Part shown: positions 19,341-28,436 of the stretch, one piece after another | Numbering within the stretch: the stretch's first letter is position 1 | How the letters are laid out: each line of letters begins with the position of its first letter | Translations under genes and position numbers: made by a program | Notes under the pieces: model-generated | Told to the model about the DNA's origin: nothing | The model's database searches: none | The model's input: the letters and a program-made list of their open reading frames with translations, nothing else | Assembly (NCBI GenBank): GCA_965214335.1 | Contig: CBDCBO010000008.1 | Coordinates: forward strand, 496,001-560,000 | Source of the DNA: Velthaea sp965214335 | GTDB lineage: Bacteria; Vulcanimicrobiota; Vulcanimicrobiia; Vulcanimicrobiales; Vulcanimicrobiaceae | Direction of reading: 5' to 3' | DNA length: 64,000 nt

Positions 19341-20696
19341 TTGGAGCGCGAATTCGACGTTGCCGTAATCGGCACGGGTCAAGGCGGTGTTCCCTTGGCG
19401 CTCGATTTAGCGGAGTCGGGCCGGCGCGTCGTGGTATTCGAACGCGGCAGACTGGGTGGAACGTGCGTCAATGTCGGCTGTACGCCGTCCAAAGCATTCT
19501 TAGCCTCGGCGCACGCGGCCGGGCGCGCCCGGCGCGCGACGGACCTGGGCGTTCACGCCGATGTGCGCGTCGATTTCGGCGCGGTGATGCGGCGCGTGCA
19601 GTCGATCGTCGCCGACTGGAACGGCGGCGTCGAGGCGAAGTTTTCCAAACATCCGGCGATCACGTTGATCCGTGCGGAAGCCGCGTTCGATGGAGCGCAT
19701 TCGCTCGTTGCCGGCGGCGAACGCTTTCGCGCGGAAACCGTCATCATCGATACAGGCACGCGCCCGGCGGTTCCGCCGATCGCGGGCTTGGCCGATGTAC
19801 CGTATCTGACGAACCTTACGTTCTTCGATCTGCAGTCGTTGCCGCGCCGCACGATCGTTATCGGCGGCGGCTATATTGGCCTAGAACTGGGGCAAGGTTT
19901 GGCTCGTTGCGGCAGCGAGGTCCAGATCGTTCATTCCGCGGAGCGCGTCCTCACGAACGAAGAACCAGCGGTGTCCGCGGTGCTGCAACGGTCACTCGTG
20001 CGCGACGGCATTACCCTGCACCTGACAACGGGCGCGCGCAGCGTTACTCACGCCGCCGGCGTGTACACCGTTACGCTCAACGACGGCTCGCAGCTCACGA
20101 GCGACGCCCTCTTGATCGCAACCGGCCGAACGCCGAACGTCCCGGCCGGCGCAGTCGCCGCGGGCATAACGCTCGATGGGCGCGGCTATATTCACGTCGA
20201 CGAGCATTTGCAAACCGCGGTCGCCGGCGTTTATGCGCTGGGCGACGTCGCGGGACAGCCGCAATTCACGCACGTGTCGTGGGAAGATTACCGCCGACTC
20301 AAGGCTATTTTGGCCGGCGATATGTCACGCACGCGCTCCGACCGCGTGCTCGGTTATGCCGTTTTCACCGAACCGCAAGTGGGACGAGTCGGCTTGACTC
20401 ACGAAGCGGCTTTAAAAGCTGGGCGATCGGTTCGCTGCGTGACGCTGGAACTCGCAAACGTCGCGCGCGCCATCGAGTGGAACGAAACGGACGGGTTTTA
20501 CCGCTTGGTCGTGGATGCCGAAAACGATGCGATCTTAGGCGCCACGCTCGTTGGTTATGAAGCCGGTGAGCTCGTGCATGTGTTTCTCGCCCATATGGAG
20601 GCCCGCAGTACGTGGCGCACCCTCGAGCAATCGGTGCATATTCACCCCGCCTACGCCGAGGCGTTTCCCAGTCTAGCCCGACTGCTGGTGCGCTGA
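19341..20696 (+). CDS. FAD-dependent pyridine nucleotide-disulfide oxidoreductase (class I)
   Basis: A TTG codon at 19341 follows the TAA of the preceding gene directly and in the same frame, so the TTG is the earliest possible start and no upstream ribosome site is visible. The 451-residue product has FAD-binding VIGTGQGGVPLALDLAESG, the redox motif GGTCVNVGCTPSKA (Cys42 and Cys47), NAD-binding VIGGGYIGLELGQGLARCG, a second FAD site GVYALGDVAG and the C-terminal HIHPAYAEAFPSL with the catalytic His. It resembles mercuric reductase and lipoamide dehydrogenase, but lacks the HMA domain and C-terminal Cys pair of MerA. The substrate is unknown and its place inside a glucan operon is odd. Confidence 0.87.
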   Translation: MEREFDVAVIGTGQGGVPLALDLAESGRRVVVFERGRLGGTCVNVGCTPSKAFLASAHAAGRARRATDLGVHADVRVDFGAVMRRVQSIVADWNGGVEAKFSKHPAITLIRAEAAFDGAHSLVAGGERFRAETVIIDTGTRPAVPPIAGLADVPYLTNLTFFDLQSLPRRTIVIGGGYIGLELGQGLARCGSEVQIVHSAERVLTNEEPAVSAVLQRSLVRDGITLHLTTGARSVTHAAGVYTVTLNDGSQLTSDALLIATGRTPNVPAGAVAAGITLDGRGYIHVDEHLQTAVAGVYALGDVAGQPQFTHVSWEDYRRLKAILAGDMSRTRSDRVLGYAVFTEPQVGRVGLTHEAALKAGRSVRCVTLELANVARAIEWNETDGFYRLVVDAENDAILGATLVGYEAGELVHVFLAHMEARSTWRTLEQSVHIHPAYAEAFPSLARLLVR

Positions 20697-20700
20697 CCGC

Positions 20701-22779
20701 GTGATAACGTCGCGCTCCCGGATCGCGCCCGGACTGCCCTTTCCGTTAGGTGCGACCTGGGACGGAAAAGGTGTTAATTTCGCACTGTTTTCAGCTCACG
20801 CCGAGCTTGTGGAGTTATGTATCTTCGATTCACGCGGCCGGCGTGAACTCGTGCGCCATCAACTGCCCGAGTATACCGACCAGGTGTGGCACGGCTATGT
20901 GCCCGATGCGCGGCCCGGTACGTTGTATGGATACCGCGTGTACGGACCGTACGAACCCTCGAACGGGCACCGATTCAACCATCACAAATTATTGCTCGAC
21001 CCCTACGCGAAAGAGCTGCACAGCAGCTTGCGCTGGAGCGACGCGAATTACGGCTATCGCATCGGGGCACGCAACGGAGATCTGTCGTTCGACCGGCGCG
21101 ATAACGCATCGGGTATGCCCAAGTGCGTTGTGGTCGACACCGCGTTTACGTGGGGCGACGACCGGCGGCCGAACGTCCCCTGGCAACAAACGATCTTCTA
21201 CGAGCTGCACGTACGCGGCTACACCCAGCTGCATCCCGAGGTCCCACCGGCTCTGCGCGGAACCTTCGCGGGGCTTTCATCACCGGCCGTCGTCGCGTAT
21301 TTGGTCGACTTGGGCATCACCGCCGTCGAGTTATTGCCCGTTCACGCCTTCGTCGACGACCGGTTCCTCGTTGAACGCCGGTTAAGAAATTACTGGGGTT
21401 ATAATTCGCTAGGGTTCTTCGCGCCCGAGCCGCGCTATCTCAACGGTGGGCTCAGCGAATTCAAGACGATGGTCAAGTTACTCCATGAAGCGGGCATCGA
21501 AGTCATTCTCGACGTGGTGTACAACCACACCGCTGAAGGCAACCATCTCGGCCCCACCTTCTCGCTGCGCGGCATCGATAACAAATCATACTATCGCACG
21601 ATGCACGATCACCGCTTCTACGACGACTCGACAGGCTGCGGCAATACGCTCGATCTGCAACATCCGCGCGTGCTCCAGCTCGTGATGGATTCGTTGCGCT
21701 ATTGGGTCGAGGAGATGCACGTCGACGGATTCCGCTTCGATCTCGCAGTCTCGATCGCGCGCGAAAAGAACGGCTACGCGCGCGATGCGGCGTTCTTCAA
21801 AGCCGTCGCCCAAGATCCGGTGCTCTCGCGCGTGAAGATGATCGCCGAACCGTGGGATTTGGGCATGGGCGGTTATCAGGTCGGTAATTTTCCGCCCGGC
21901 TGGTCGGAATGGAACGGCCGCTATCGCGATACGATCCGGCGATTCTGGAAAGGCACCGACGGCGTCTTGCCCGAGTTGGCTTCGCGCTTAGCGGGCTCGA
22001 GCGACCTGTTCGCCTGGGACGGCCGCCGCCCGCGTTCGAGCATCAATCTGGTGACCGTGCACGACGGCTTCACGCTGGCCGACCTCGTGGCGTATAACCA
22101 CAAACACAACGACGCGAATCTCGAAGGCAACCGGGACGGCGCCGACGACAACGACAGCTGGAATTGCGGCGCCGAAGGTCCCACCGACGACCCCGACGTG
22201 CTGGCGTTGCGCGAACGTCAAAAGCGCAACCTGTTGGCATCGCTATTCTTCTCGCTCGGCGTGCCGCTGCTGCTCGCGGGCGACGAATTCGGCAACAGTC
22301 AACGCGGCAACAATAACGCCTACTGTCAAGATAGTGAAATCTCGTGGCTCGACTGGAACCGCCGCACGCCGCAGGATCATGCGCTCACCAACTTCGTGCA
22401 AATGATCATCCGGATGCGCAAAGGGCTGCCGGCGTTCCGCAGCGACGCATACTTTCGCGGCTCGCCGCTGGCCAACACGCACCGCAAAGACATCACCTGG
22501 CTGCGTGACACGGGAACCGAAATGACGCCCTACGATTGGCACCAGCCGCTGCGCGCGATCGGCGTCTATTTCGGCGCGCGCCCGCTCTTCGCGATGCTCT
22601 TTAACGCCGCCGACATCGACGTCGGCTTCACGCTACCGGAAGCCGGCAAAGTCGAGTGGACGCTCGCGCTCGATACGTCGCTGGACGGCGCGCCGGCAAT
22701 GGGTGCATCGCTCGAAGCCGGCGCGGAATATAAGTTGCGCACGCGTTCGCTCGCGCTCTTCGCCGGCCGCGCCTTATGA
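20701..22779 (+). CDS. glgX: Glycogen debranching enzyme GlgX (isoamylase-type)
   Basis: A 692-residue GH13 enzyme starting at GTG four bases after the previous stop. An N-terminal CBM48-like domain (PFPLGATWDGKGVNFALFSAHAE) precedes the barrel. Conserved regions are DVVYNHTAEGN, VDGFRFDLAVSI with nucleophile Asp347, MIAEPWDLG with acid Glu383 and VTVHDGFTLADLV. LLAGDEFGNSQRGNNNAYCQD and WLDWN are typical of GlgX. The enzyme cuts alpha-1,6 branches from phosphorylase-limit glycogen, releasing short oligosaccharides. Its stop overlaps the malQ start (ATGA), so the two are translationally coupled. Confidence 0.96.
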   Translation: MITSRSRIAPGLPFPLGATWDGKGVNFALFSAHAELVELCIFDSRGRRELVRHQLPEYTDQVWHGYVPDARPGTLYGYRVYGPYEPSNGHRFNHHKLLLDPYAKELHSSLRWSDANYGYRIGARNGDLSFDRRDNASGMPKCVVVDTAFTWGDDRRPNVPWQQTIFYELHVRGYTQLHPEVPPALRGTFAGLSSPAVVAYLVDLGITAVELLPVHAFVDDRFLVERRLRNYWGYNSLGFFAPEPRYLNGGLSEFKTMVKLLHEAGIEVILDVVYNHTAEGNHLGPTFSLRGIDNKSYYRTMHDHRFYDDSTGCGNTLDLQHPRVLQLVMDSLRYWVEEMHVDGFRFDLAVSIAREKNGYARDAAFFKAVAQDPVLSRVKMIAEPWDLGMGGYQVGNFPPGWSEWNGRYRDTIRRFWKGTDGVLPELASRLAGSSDLFAWDGRRPRSSINLVTVHDGFTLADLVAYNHKHNDANLEGNRDGADDNDSWNCGAEGPTDDPDVLALRERQKRNLLASLFFSLGVPLLLAGDEFGNSQRGNNNAYCQDSEISWLDWNRRTPQDHALTNFVQMIIRMRKGLPAFRSDAYFRGSPLANTHRKDITWLRDTGTEMTPYDWHQPLRAIGVYFGARPLFAMLFNAADIDVGFTLPEAGKVEWTLALDTSLDGAPAMGASLEAGAEYKLRTRSLALFAGRAL

Positions 22780-24803
22780 ATATCGTCGATGAACGCTACG
22801 TCGATGCGTTCGGCGTCGAGCGCTTCGTGCCGCAGTCGACGCGCGACGCGTTCGCGGCGCTGCTGCACATCGGTACCGAACCGCCGATCGTTGCCCCGGC
22901 CATGGTGGTGCGAACCGACGAACCGCCGGCGTTCATCATCACGTTGCCGGCGACAAGTTGGACGCAACGTGTGGCGTGGTCGCTCGCGCTCGAAAGTGGA
23001 ACGGTCATTCGTGGCGCGGCGCAACTTTGCGATGCTGAGGTGGTCGACTCGTTCGAGCATGGCGGCCAACGCTTCGACCGGCGCCGCATCGCGCTCGCCG
23101 AGCTACCGCTGGGCTATCACCGGCTCGAAGTCGACGCCGGTCCGTACGGCGTAGCTCAAGGCGCCTTTATCGTCGTTCCCACAGCAGCGTATTTGGCGCC
23201 CGGCGACCGCACCTGGGGCCTCGCGGTCCAGCTTTACACATTACGCTCAGCGCGCAATTGGGGTATCGGCGATTTTACCGATCTTGCCGCATTCGTCAAG
23301 ATCGCGGCGGCTGCCGGCGCAAGTTACGTCGGCTTGAATCCGCTGCACGCGCCGCATCGGAGCAATCCCAATGCCGCCAGTCCGTACGCGCCGACGTCGC
23401 GGCGATTCCTCAACTGGCTTTATATCGACATTACCGAACTACCCGAAGCGGCCGATCCGAGCGTGCGCGCGGCGCTGGCTGAACCGTCACTGTTAGCGTC
23501 GCTCGCGGCGTTGCGTGCCAAGACGATCGTGGATTACGCCGGAGTGGCGCGCGTCAAGGACGCGCTATTGCGTCGCTGTTTCGCCGTCGCCGCCGGTGCC
23601 GAGGATTTCCAACGCTTCATGCGTGACGGCGGCGTGGCGCTCGAGCGATTCGCCATTTTCGAGACGCTCGTGGAACGCTTCGGAAGCGACGTCGCGGGTT
23701 GGCCCTCAAATTATCACGATCCACAAAGCGACGACGTCGCAACGTTCGCGCAAGCCGAACGCCCCGCTCTCAATTTTGCGAAATACCTGCAATTTCACGC
23801 TGGACGGCAACTCGACGCGGCTGCCGGTGGCGCGCGCGCATTAGGCTTGGGCTTATATCGCGATCTCGCCGTCGGGGTCGATGTCAACGGCGCCGATGCC
23901 TGGATCGACGCGCATGCCTACGTGCCGTCGGTGAGCGTCGGTGCGCCGCCCGATCTGCTCAATCCGGACGGCCAAGATTGGGGTCTGCCACCGCTCAATC
24001 CAAACCGGCTCGCCACCGATGCATACCGAACCATCGCCGAGCTCTTCCGCGCCAACATGCAGGTCCAAGGTGCGCTGCGGATCGACCATGTCATGTCGCT
24101 CGCGCGACTGTTTTGGAGTCCACGCGGACGTTCCGCGACCGAGGGCACCTACGTTGCCTATCCGCTCGAGGATTTACTGGGCGTGCTGGCACTCGAGAGC
24201 GTGCGTGCGCAATGTACGATCGTCGGCGAAGATTTGGGAACGGTGCCGATCGGTTTTCGCGAGCGGATGCAAGCGGCCAACGTTCTCTCTTACCGGATCT
24301 TATTTTTCGAACGCAAAGCCGACGGCGGCTTTATCGAAGCGGAATATTATCCGGCGTTGAGTTTAGCCGCAACCGGCACGCACGATCTGGCGAATTTCGC
24401 CGCCTGGTTGAGTGGCGCGGACATCGACCTGCGGGCAAGCCTCGGCGTCGGCGATCCGACTCGCGTACCGCAAGAACACGCCGACCGTGAGACCGACCGG
24501 CAACGACTCCTGAGTAGCTTGCGCCAAGCGGGTGATCTCGGGCCGCAAGACGCAGCGGTCGACGACGTCCTTGTCGCGGCGCATCGCTTCTTGGCACGTT
24601 CGCCGGCCCGGATCGTGATGATCCAAGTCGATGACGCGCTGGGCGAAGTGCTGCCAATCAACGTTCCCGGCACGTATGAAGAATATCCGAATTGGCGGCG
24701 TAAACTTAATACGGATCTGGACACGCTGGCTCACGACGAACGCTTTGCGCGCGTCTGTAGCGCACTGCGCGAGCTACGGCCGCAACGGGCCCCGGATGTA
24801 TGA
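22776..24803 (+). CDS. malQ: 4-alpha-glucanotransferase MalQ (GH77)
   Basis: A 675-residue amylomaltase whose start overlaps the glgX stop by four bases. An N-terminal beta domain of about 140 residues (as in the long MalQ type) precedes the GH77 barrel, with LYTLRSARNWGIGDFTDL, SPYAPTSRRFLNWLYIDI, QGALRIDHVMSL (nucleophile Asp437), IVGEDLGTVP (Glu485) and TGTHDLANF (Asp537). It disproportionates maltodextrins, recycling the short chains freed by GlgX. Length is normal for the long form. It is the last gene of this operon. Confidence 0.96.
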   Translation: MNIVDERYVDAFGVERFVPQSTRDAFAALLHIGTEPPIVAPAMVVRTDEPPAFIITLPATSWTQRVAWSLALESGTVIRGAAQLCDAEVVDSFEHGGQRFDRRRIALAELPLGYHRLEVDAGPYGVAQGAFIVVPTAAYLAPGDRTWGLAVQLYTLRSARNWGIGDFTDLAAFVKIAAAAGASYVGLNPLHAPHRSNPNAASPYAPTSRRFLNWLYIDITELPEAADPSVRAALAEPSLLASLAALRAKTIVDYAGVARVKDALLRRCFAVAAGAEDFQRFMRDGGVALERFAIFETLVERFGSDVAGWPSNYHDPQSDDVATFAQAERPALNFAKYLQFHAGRQLDAAAGGARALGLGLYRDLAVGVDVNGADAWIDAHAYVPSVSVGAPPDLLNPDGQDWGLPPLNPNRLATDAYRTIAELFRANMQVQGALRIDHVMSLARLFWSPRGRSATEGTYVAYPLEDLLGVLALESVRAQCTIVGEDLGTVPIGFRERMQAANVLSYRILFFERKADGGFIEAEYYPALSLAATGTHDLANFAAWLSGADIDLRASLGVGDPTRVPQEHADRETDRQRLLSSLRQAGDLGPQDAAVDDVLVAAHRFLARSPARIVMIQVDDALGEVLPINVPGTYEEYPNWRRKLNTDLDTLAHDERFARVCSALRELRPQRAPDV

Positions 24804-24894
24804 GACGTCCGCCCGCCGCGCTTCATCGTAGCTCGATAACATGCCGGGCGCGATCGTTGGTCCGCGCGGCCGGCGGTAAGCGGGCCGGACGCAC

Positions 24895-25533
24895 TTAGGG
24901 TGCCGCGGGAGCGGCGCGCCGGAGGCCGCTCCCCAGCAGCCCCGCGCATTGACGCGCTAGCGTTTCCGCTGCTTCGAGCGTCGGCGCCAGATTGGGATCG
25001 GGACCGTCGACGATCAACGATGCGAGTCCGTGAACCATCGACCACGCGGCCAACACGAGCGGCGCGGGCGAGCCGGGGACAACGGTCGCGCCGGCTTGGC
25101 ACGCCTCGACGGTTTCCACCAAAATCGAGTACGCTTCTTCGTTGCGCCGCGCTTCGGCCGGGTCGACCGCTCCACACAATTCGGGCCGGAACATGATTCG
25201 AAAATCGGCGCGGTTGAGGTAAGCGAACCGAACGTAGGCAATACCGATTTCGATCAAGACGCCGTAGGCGTCGCGTGGCGCGGCGCGGTCGCGGGCTTGG
25301 CGCAGTTCGGCGCCTAGCCGCTCGAACGCGGCCGCGACGACCGCCTGCAGCAGAGCGCCCTTGTCGGCAAAGTGATTGTACGCGGCGGCGTGGCTTACGC
25401 CCGCGATACGCGAGACTTCGCGTAAGCTCAAACCTTCGAGCCCAACGTCGGCTAAGACGTTGCGCGTTGCCGTCAGAAGCGCGGCGCGGAGATCGCCATG
25501 ATGATAGCGGCGCGATGTTGACATCGGCAACAT
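24895..25533 (-). CDS. TetR/AcrR-family regulator (WHG-domain type)
   Basis: The ATG at 25533 (MLPMSTSRRYHHGDL) is chosen, with a second at 25524; longer versions overlap the divergent gene. The roughly 210-residue product has a TetR helix-turn-helix, ALLTATRNVLADVGLEGLSLREVSRIAGVSHAAAYNHFADKGALLQAV. The ligand half, YVRFAYLNRADFRIMFRPELC...AAWSMVHGLASLIVDG, matches the WHG-type C-terminal domain. These are ligand-released repressors. The divergent DUF4188 gene, whose promoter lies within its own upstream region, is the likely target. Confidence 0.9.
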   Translation of the reverse strand: MLPMSTSRRYHHGDLRAALLTATRNVLADVGLEGLSLREVSRIAGVSHAAAYNHFADKGALLQAVVAAAFERLGAELRQARDRAAPRDAYGVLIEIGIAYVRFAYLNRADFRIMFRPELCGAVDPAEARRNEEAYSILVETVEACQAGATVVPGSPAPLVLAAWSMVHGLASLIVDGPDPNLAPTLEAAETLARQCAGLLGSGLRRAAPAAP

Positions 25534-25546
25534 CGTAGCATATATT
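25518..25546 (+). promoter_or_regulatory. Near-consensus sigma-70 promoter for the DUF4188 gene
   Basis: TTGACA at 25518-25523 and TATATT at 25541-25546 are separated by exactly 17 bases, giving a perfect -35 and a five-of-six -10. An imperfect 14-base palindrome (25535-25548, GTAGCAT then ATATTAC) covers the -10 box and could be the TetR operator. The -35 box lies inside the first codons of the divergent tetR gene. Confidence 0.75.
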
Positions 25547-25581
25547 ACCGCTGTAAACATTGCTTTCCGCGTGAGGTCTCC

Positions 25582-26055
25582 ATGTCCGAATCCGTTTTTC
25601 CCGGCCGCTACACCGCTCCCGACAATGCCGAATTCGTCTTGTTCCGAATTGGGATGCGCTTCAACGGCTGGCGCGGCGCCATGTCCGCCCTGCGCGTCTT
25701 CGTATCGATGCCGGCAATGCTGGCCGAACAACAATCGGAGCCGGCAATAGGGATGCTGTGGACCTCCACGGCACTAGCGTGGCCGGTCATCCAGATGACC
25801 CAATTTTGGCGCTCGTACGAGGACCTCGAGCGCTACGCAACCGCCGCCGACGGTAAGCACACGCGCATCTGGCGCTGGTTCAACACGCTCGGCCGCCGCG
25901 GCGTCGGAACCGGCATCTGGCACGAAACGTATCGCATTGCGCCGGGCAGCTACGAAGCGACCTACGTAAATATGCCGCGCTACGGCCTTGCCGCCGCGAC
26001 GTCGCACCAACCGATGGTGCCCGCTCGGCCGCGGGAACGCGCGGTCATCGAGTGA
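25582..26055 (+). CDS. DUF4188 / monooxygenase-like protein
   Basis: A 157-residue protein with GAGG five bases before the ATG. It matches the DUF4188 family through FPGRYTAPDNAEFVLFRIGMRFN, ALAWPVIQMTQFWRSYEDLERYA, HTRIWRWFNTLGRRGVGTGIWHETY and YEATYVNMPRYGLAAAT. Members form a ferredoxin-like dimeric alpha/beta barrel related to small cofactor-free monooxygenases and haem-binding aldoxime dehydratase relatives; real activities are mostly unknown. It is divergent from a TetR gene and probably induced by the ligand of that regulator. Confidence 0.87.
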   Translation: MSESVFPGRYTAPDNAEFVLFRIGMRFNGWRGAMSALRVFVSMPAMLAEQQSEPAIGMLWTSTALAWPVIQMTQFWRSYEDLERYATAADGKHTRIWRWFNTLGRRGVGTGIWHETYRIAPGSYEATYVNMPRYGLAAATSHQPMVPARPRERAVIE

Positions 26056-26062
26056 GCCGCGG

Positions 26063-26776
26063 CTACGCTCCCTCACCGATATCCGGAACCAACGGCGAAT
26101 TTTTGAGCAGCTTTTCTTGAAAAGCGACAACATGTTCGGTTGAATGCGCGATCGCTCGGGCGCGGTCGCCCGACCGAATGCTGTCGAGCAGATCGCGATG
26201 GCGCGCCGGTACCTCGGCAATTTCGGTGTAATAATGACTCAGTTTTCCGAACAGCTGTAACATCGGAGTCTTCAAACTCTCCCAGATGCGCAGCATCCGC
26301 CGCTGCGCGCACAGCTCGAAAATAAGCCCGTGAAATTCGAGATCGAGTAAGATTGCCAAATTCCAGTCGTTCGCTCGCGCGGCGCGTTCGAGCCGGTCGA
26401 CAACGGCTTGCAATAACTCGAAGTGGTGTGGATCGTTGCGGTCGAGCAGAAAATTTAAAGCGACCGGTTCGAGCGCTTCGCGAATGGCAAGAATTTCGAG
26501 CGCGTCGGCAGTCGTTAACGACACGACATGCGTGCCGCGCCGCGGCGCCGTAACGACAAGCCCCTCCTGTTCGAGGATGCGCAGAGCGTCGCGGATCGGT
26601 CCCCGGCTCGTCCCCATGTCCGTTGCCAGCTCGCGCTCGACGATCCGTTGACCGTCGCGCAGCTCGCCGGAAAAAATTCGCGTCCGGATGCGGGCCGCGA
26701 CTTCGTCGAGCAGCCCGCGATAGGCGGCCAGGGGAATCACCGGCGCTGATTCGGCTTCCGGTCCACGCTCGCGCAT
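26063..26776 (-). CDS. GntR-family regulator, FadR/FCD subfamily
   Basis: A 237-residue repressor. The winged helix contains IRTRIFSGELRDGQRIVERELATDMGTSRGPIRDALRILEQEGLV and GTHVVSL. The C-terminal FCD domain has EILAIREALEPVAL, DLEFHGLIFE and the late ARHRDLLDSIRSGDRARAI...EHV; the Asp and His residues usually bind a metal and a carboxylate or sugar-acid ligand. It is divergent from the sugar transport operon starting at 27003, and a palindrome of the FCD-operator type overlaps that operon's promoter, so this operon is the likely target. Confidence 0.92.
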   Translation of the reverse strand: MRERGPEAESAPVIPLAAYRGLLDEVAARIRTRIFSGELRDGQRIVERELATDMGTSRGPIRDALRILEQEGLVVTAPRRGTHVVSLTTADALEILAIREALEPVALNFLLDRNDPHHFELLQAVVDRLERAARANDWNLAILLDLEFHGLIFELCAQRRMLRIWESLKTPMLQLFGKLSHYYTEIAEVPARHRDLLDSIRSGDRARAIAHSTEHVVAFQEKLLKNSPLVPDIGEGA

Positions 26777-26820
26777 GGTGACTGGCTTGGCGGAAACACG
26801 CGAAATCTCATCGTGGTCCG

Positions 26821-26860
26821 ATGGTTAACCATTGACCAACACAGCGAAGCGTGATAAAGT
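26821..26860 (+). promoter_or_regulatory. GntR-type operator overlapping a sigma-70 promoter for the sugar operon
   Basis: ATGGTTAACCAT (26821-26832) is a perfect 12-base palindrome with the TGGT-NN-ACCA core bound by FCD-type GntR repressors such as UxuR/ExuR. Its last base is the first base of TTGACC (26832-26837), followed 17 bases later by TAAAGT (26855-26860). This predicts transcription from about 26867, a 135-base leader and repression by occlusion of the -35 box. Confidence 0.65.
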
Positions 26861-27002
26861 TCGTAAAATCAATTTCACAAATACGCGCCTGCGTTGGAAC
26901 ATATCTTCGTACCGGTTGGGTGACGGTTTACCTCGCTGAGGTCCGTCGCGGTCCGTAACGCGTAGACGGTGTTCTCGGGCGTCGGCTCGCGGAGGTCAAA
27001 CG

Positions 27003-28361
27003 GTGAATCTGGCAAGCGGGCTCGCACGACGGTCGGACCATCCCGTCCGCATCGCCTTGATCGGCGCCGGCAAATTCGGAACCATGATCATGGCGCAACT
27101 CCGCCATCAGCCGGGCGTTACATTGTGCGTGTTGGCCGATCTCAATCCGGGTCGCGCCCGCGAATCAGCGGTTCGGGCGGGCTGGGCAGCCGAGGCTTTC
27201 GAGCCGGCCTCAACGGCCGGCGCGGCAAACGACATCGCGCGCAAAGGAAACGTTGCGCTCGTCGACGCCGGTGACATCGCCGCAACTTGCGACGTCGACA
27301 TCGTCATTGAAGCGACCGGTTTCGCCGATGCCGCGGCGAAGCACATCTGGACGGCGATCGAGCACGGCCATCACGTCATTAACGTGACGGTCGAAGTCGA
27401 CGTGGTTGTCGGCCCGCTGCTTCACGCGCAAGCGCTCAAGCGCGGCGTTATCTATAGTTTAGCCTACGGCGACCAACCGGCGATCATCTGCGAACTCGTG
27501 GATTGGGCGCGCACCAACGGATTTCGCGTCGTCGCCGCGGGCAAAGGCACCAAATACTTACCTGAATACCGGCGCAGCACGCCCGAAACGGCGCTCGCAT
27601 TTCACGAATTTACGCCCGAGCAAATCGCCAAGGGCGGCTTCAATCCCAAGATGTTCAACTCGTTTCTCGACGGCACGAAACAGTCGATCGAAATGGTCGC
27701 CGTCGCGAATGCAACCGGTCTGGGCATTCCGGCTGACGGCTTGAGCTACGCGCCGGCCTCCGTTTACGAACTCGCGACCGTGCTGCGGCCGCGCGATATG
27801 GGTGGCATCCTCGACCGCGAAGGCGTTGTCGATGTCGTAACCTCGCACTACGCCGAAGGCAAAGAAGTTCCGAACAACATTCGTTACGGTATGTTCGTCG
27901 TGTTCACGTCGGACGAGCCTTATACGGTCCGTTGTTTTAGCGAGTACGGGTTAGCCGTCGATCCGAGCGGACGCATTGCTTCGATGTGGCGACCGTTTCA
28001 TCTCATCGGGCTCGAAATCGGCACGTCGATTGCGAGTATCGCCGTACGCGGCGAACCGACCGGCGCGCCCGCAGCCGGCTTCATCGGCGATGTCGGTTGC
28101 GCAACGCGCCAAGCGCTACGCGCCGGCACCCTCATCGACGGCGAAGGCGGCTACGCCGTCTACGGAACGATCGCGCCGGCCGAACGTTCGGTCCGCGAAC
28201 GCCTCGTACCGATGGGCTTGTCACAGGGCTGCACGCTCGTGCGCGACGTGCCGGCCGACCACTGGATCACCGAAGCCGACGTCGCGTTCGACGAATCGTC
28301 TTTCCTTTGGAAGATGCGCCGCGAGCAGATGCAAGGCCTGAGCGCCGCCGCGCACGTCTAG
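27003..28361 (+). CDS. Homoserine-dehydrogenase-like NAD(P) oxidoreductase with C-terminal SAF domain (COG4091 type)
   Basis: The GTG start at 27003 has GGAGGT eight bases upstream. The 452-residue product begins with a Rossmann fold (HPVRIALIGAGKFGTMIMAQL, later VDIVIEATGFADAAA), followed by a catalytic middle (VYSLAYGDQPAIICELVDWAR-like stretch, GKGTKYLPEYRRSTPETA) and a C-terminal SAF-like part (GLSQGCTLVRDVPADHWITEADV). This architecture is the predicted homoserine dehydrogenase group COG4091, found in sugar and polyol catabolic operons; the true substrate is not established. First gene of a GntR-controlled operon; oxidation of a sugar acid or polyol derivative is inferred from context. 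Confidence 0.82.
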   Translation: MNLASGLARRSDHPVRIALIGAGKFGTMIMAQLRHQPGVTLCVLADLNPGRARESAVRAGWAAEAFEPASTAGAANDIARKGNVALVDAGDIAATCDVDIVIEATGFADAAAKHIWTAIEHGHHVINVTVEVDVVVGPLLHAQALKRGVIYSLAYGDQPAIICELVDWARTNGFRVVAAGKGTKYLPEYRRSTPETALAFHEFTPEQIAKGGFNPKMFNSFLDGTKQSIEMVAVANATGLGIPADGLSYAPASVYELATVLRPRDMGGILDREGVVDVVTSHYAEGKEVPNNIRYGMFVVFTSDEPYTVRCFSEYGLAVDPSGRIASMWRPFHLIGLEIGTSIASIAVRGEPTGAPAAGFIGDVGCATRQALRAGTLIDGEGGYAVYGTIAPAERSVRERLVPMGLSQGCTLVRDVPADHWITEADVAFDESSFLWKMRREQMQGLSAAAHV

Positions 28362-28436
28362 TCCAGGCGTCACGGGCGTTGCCCGGCGCAAACGTTTCTC
28401 ACACCGGGATCTGCCGGCGACGGCATAGGAGATTGT

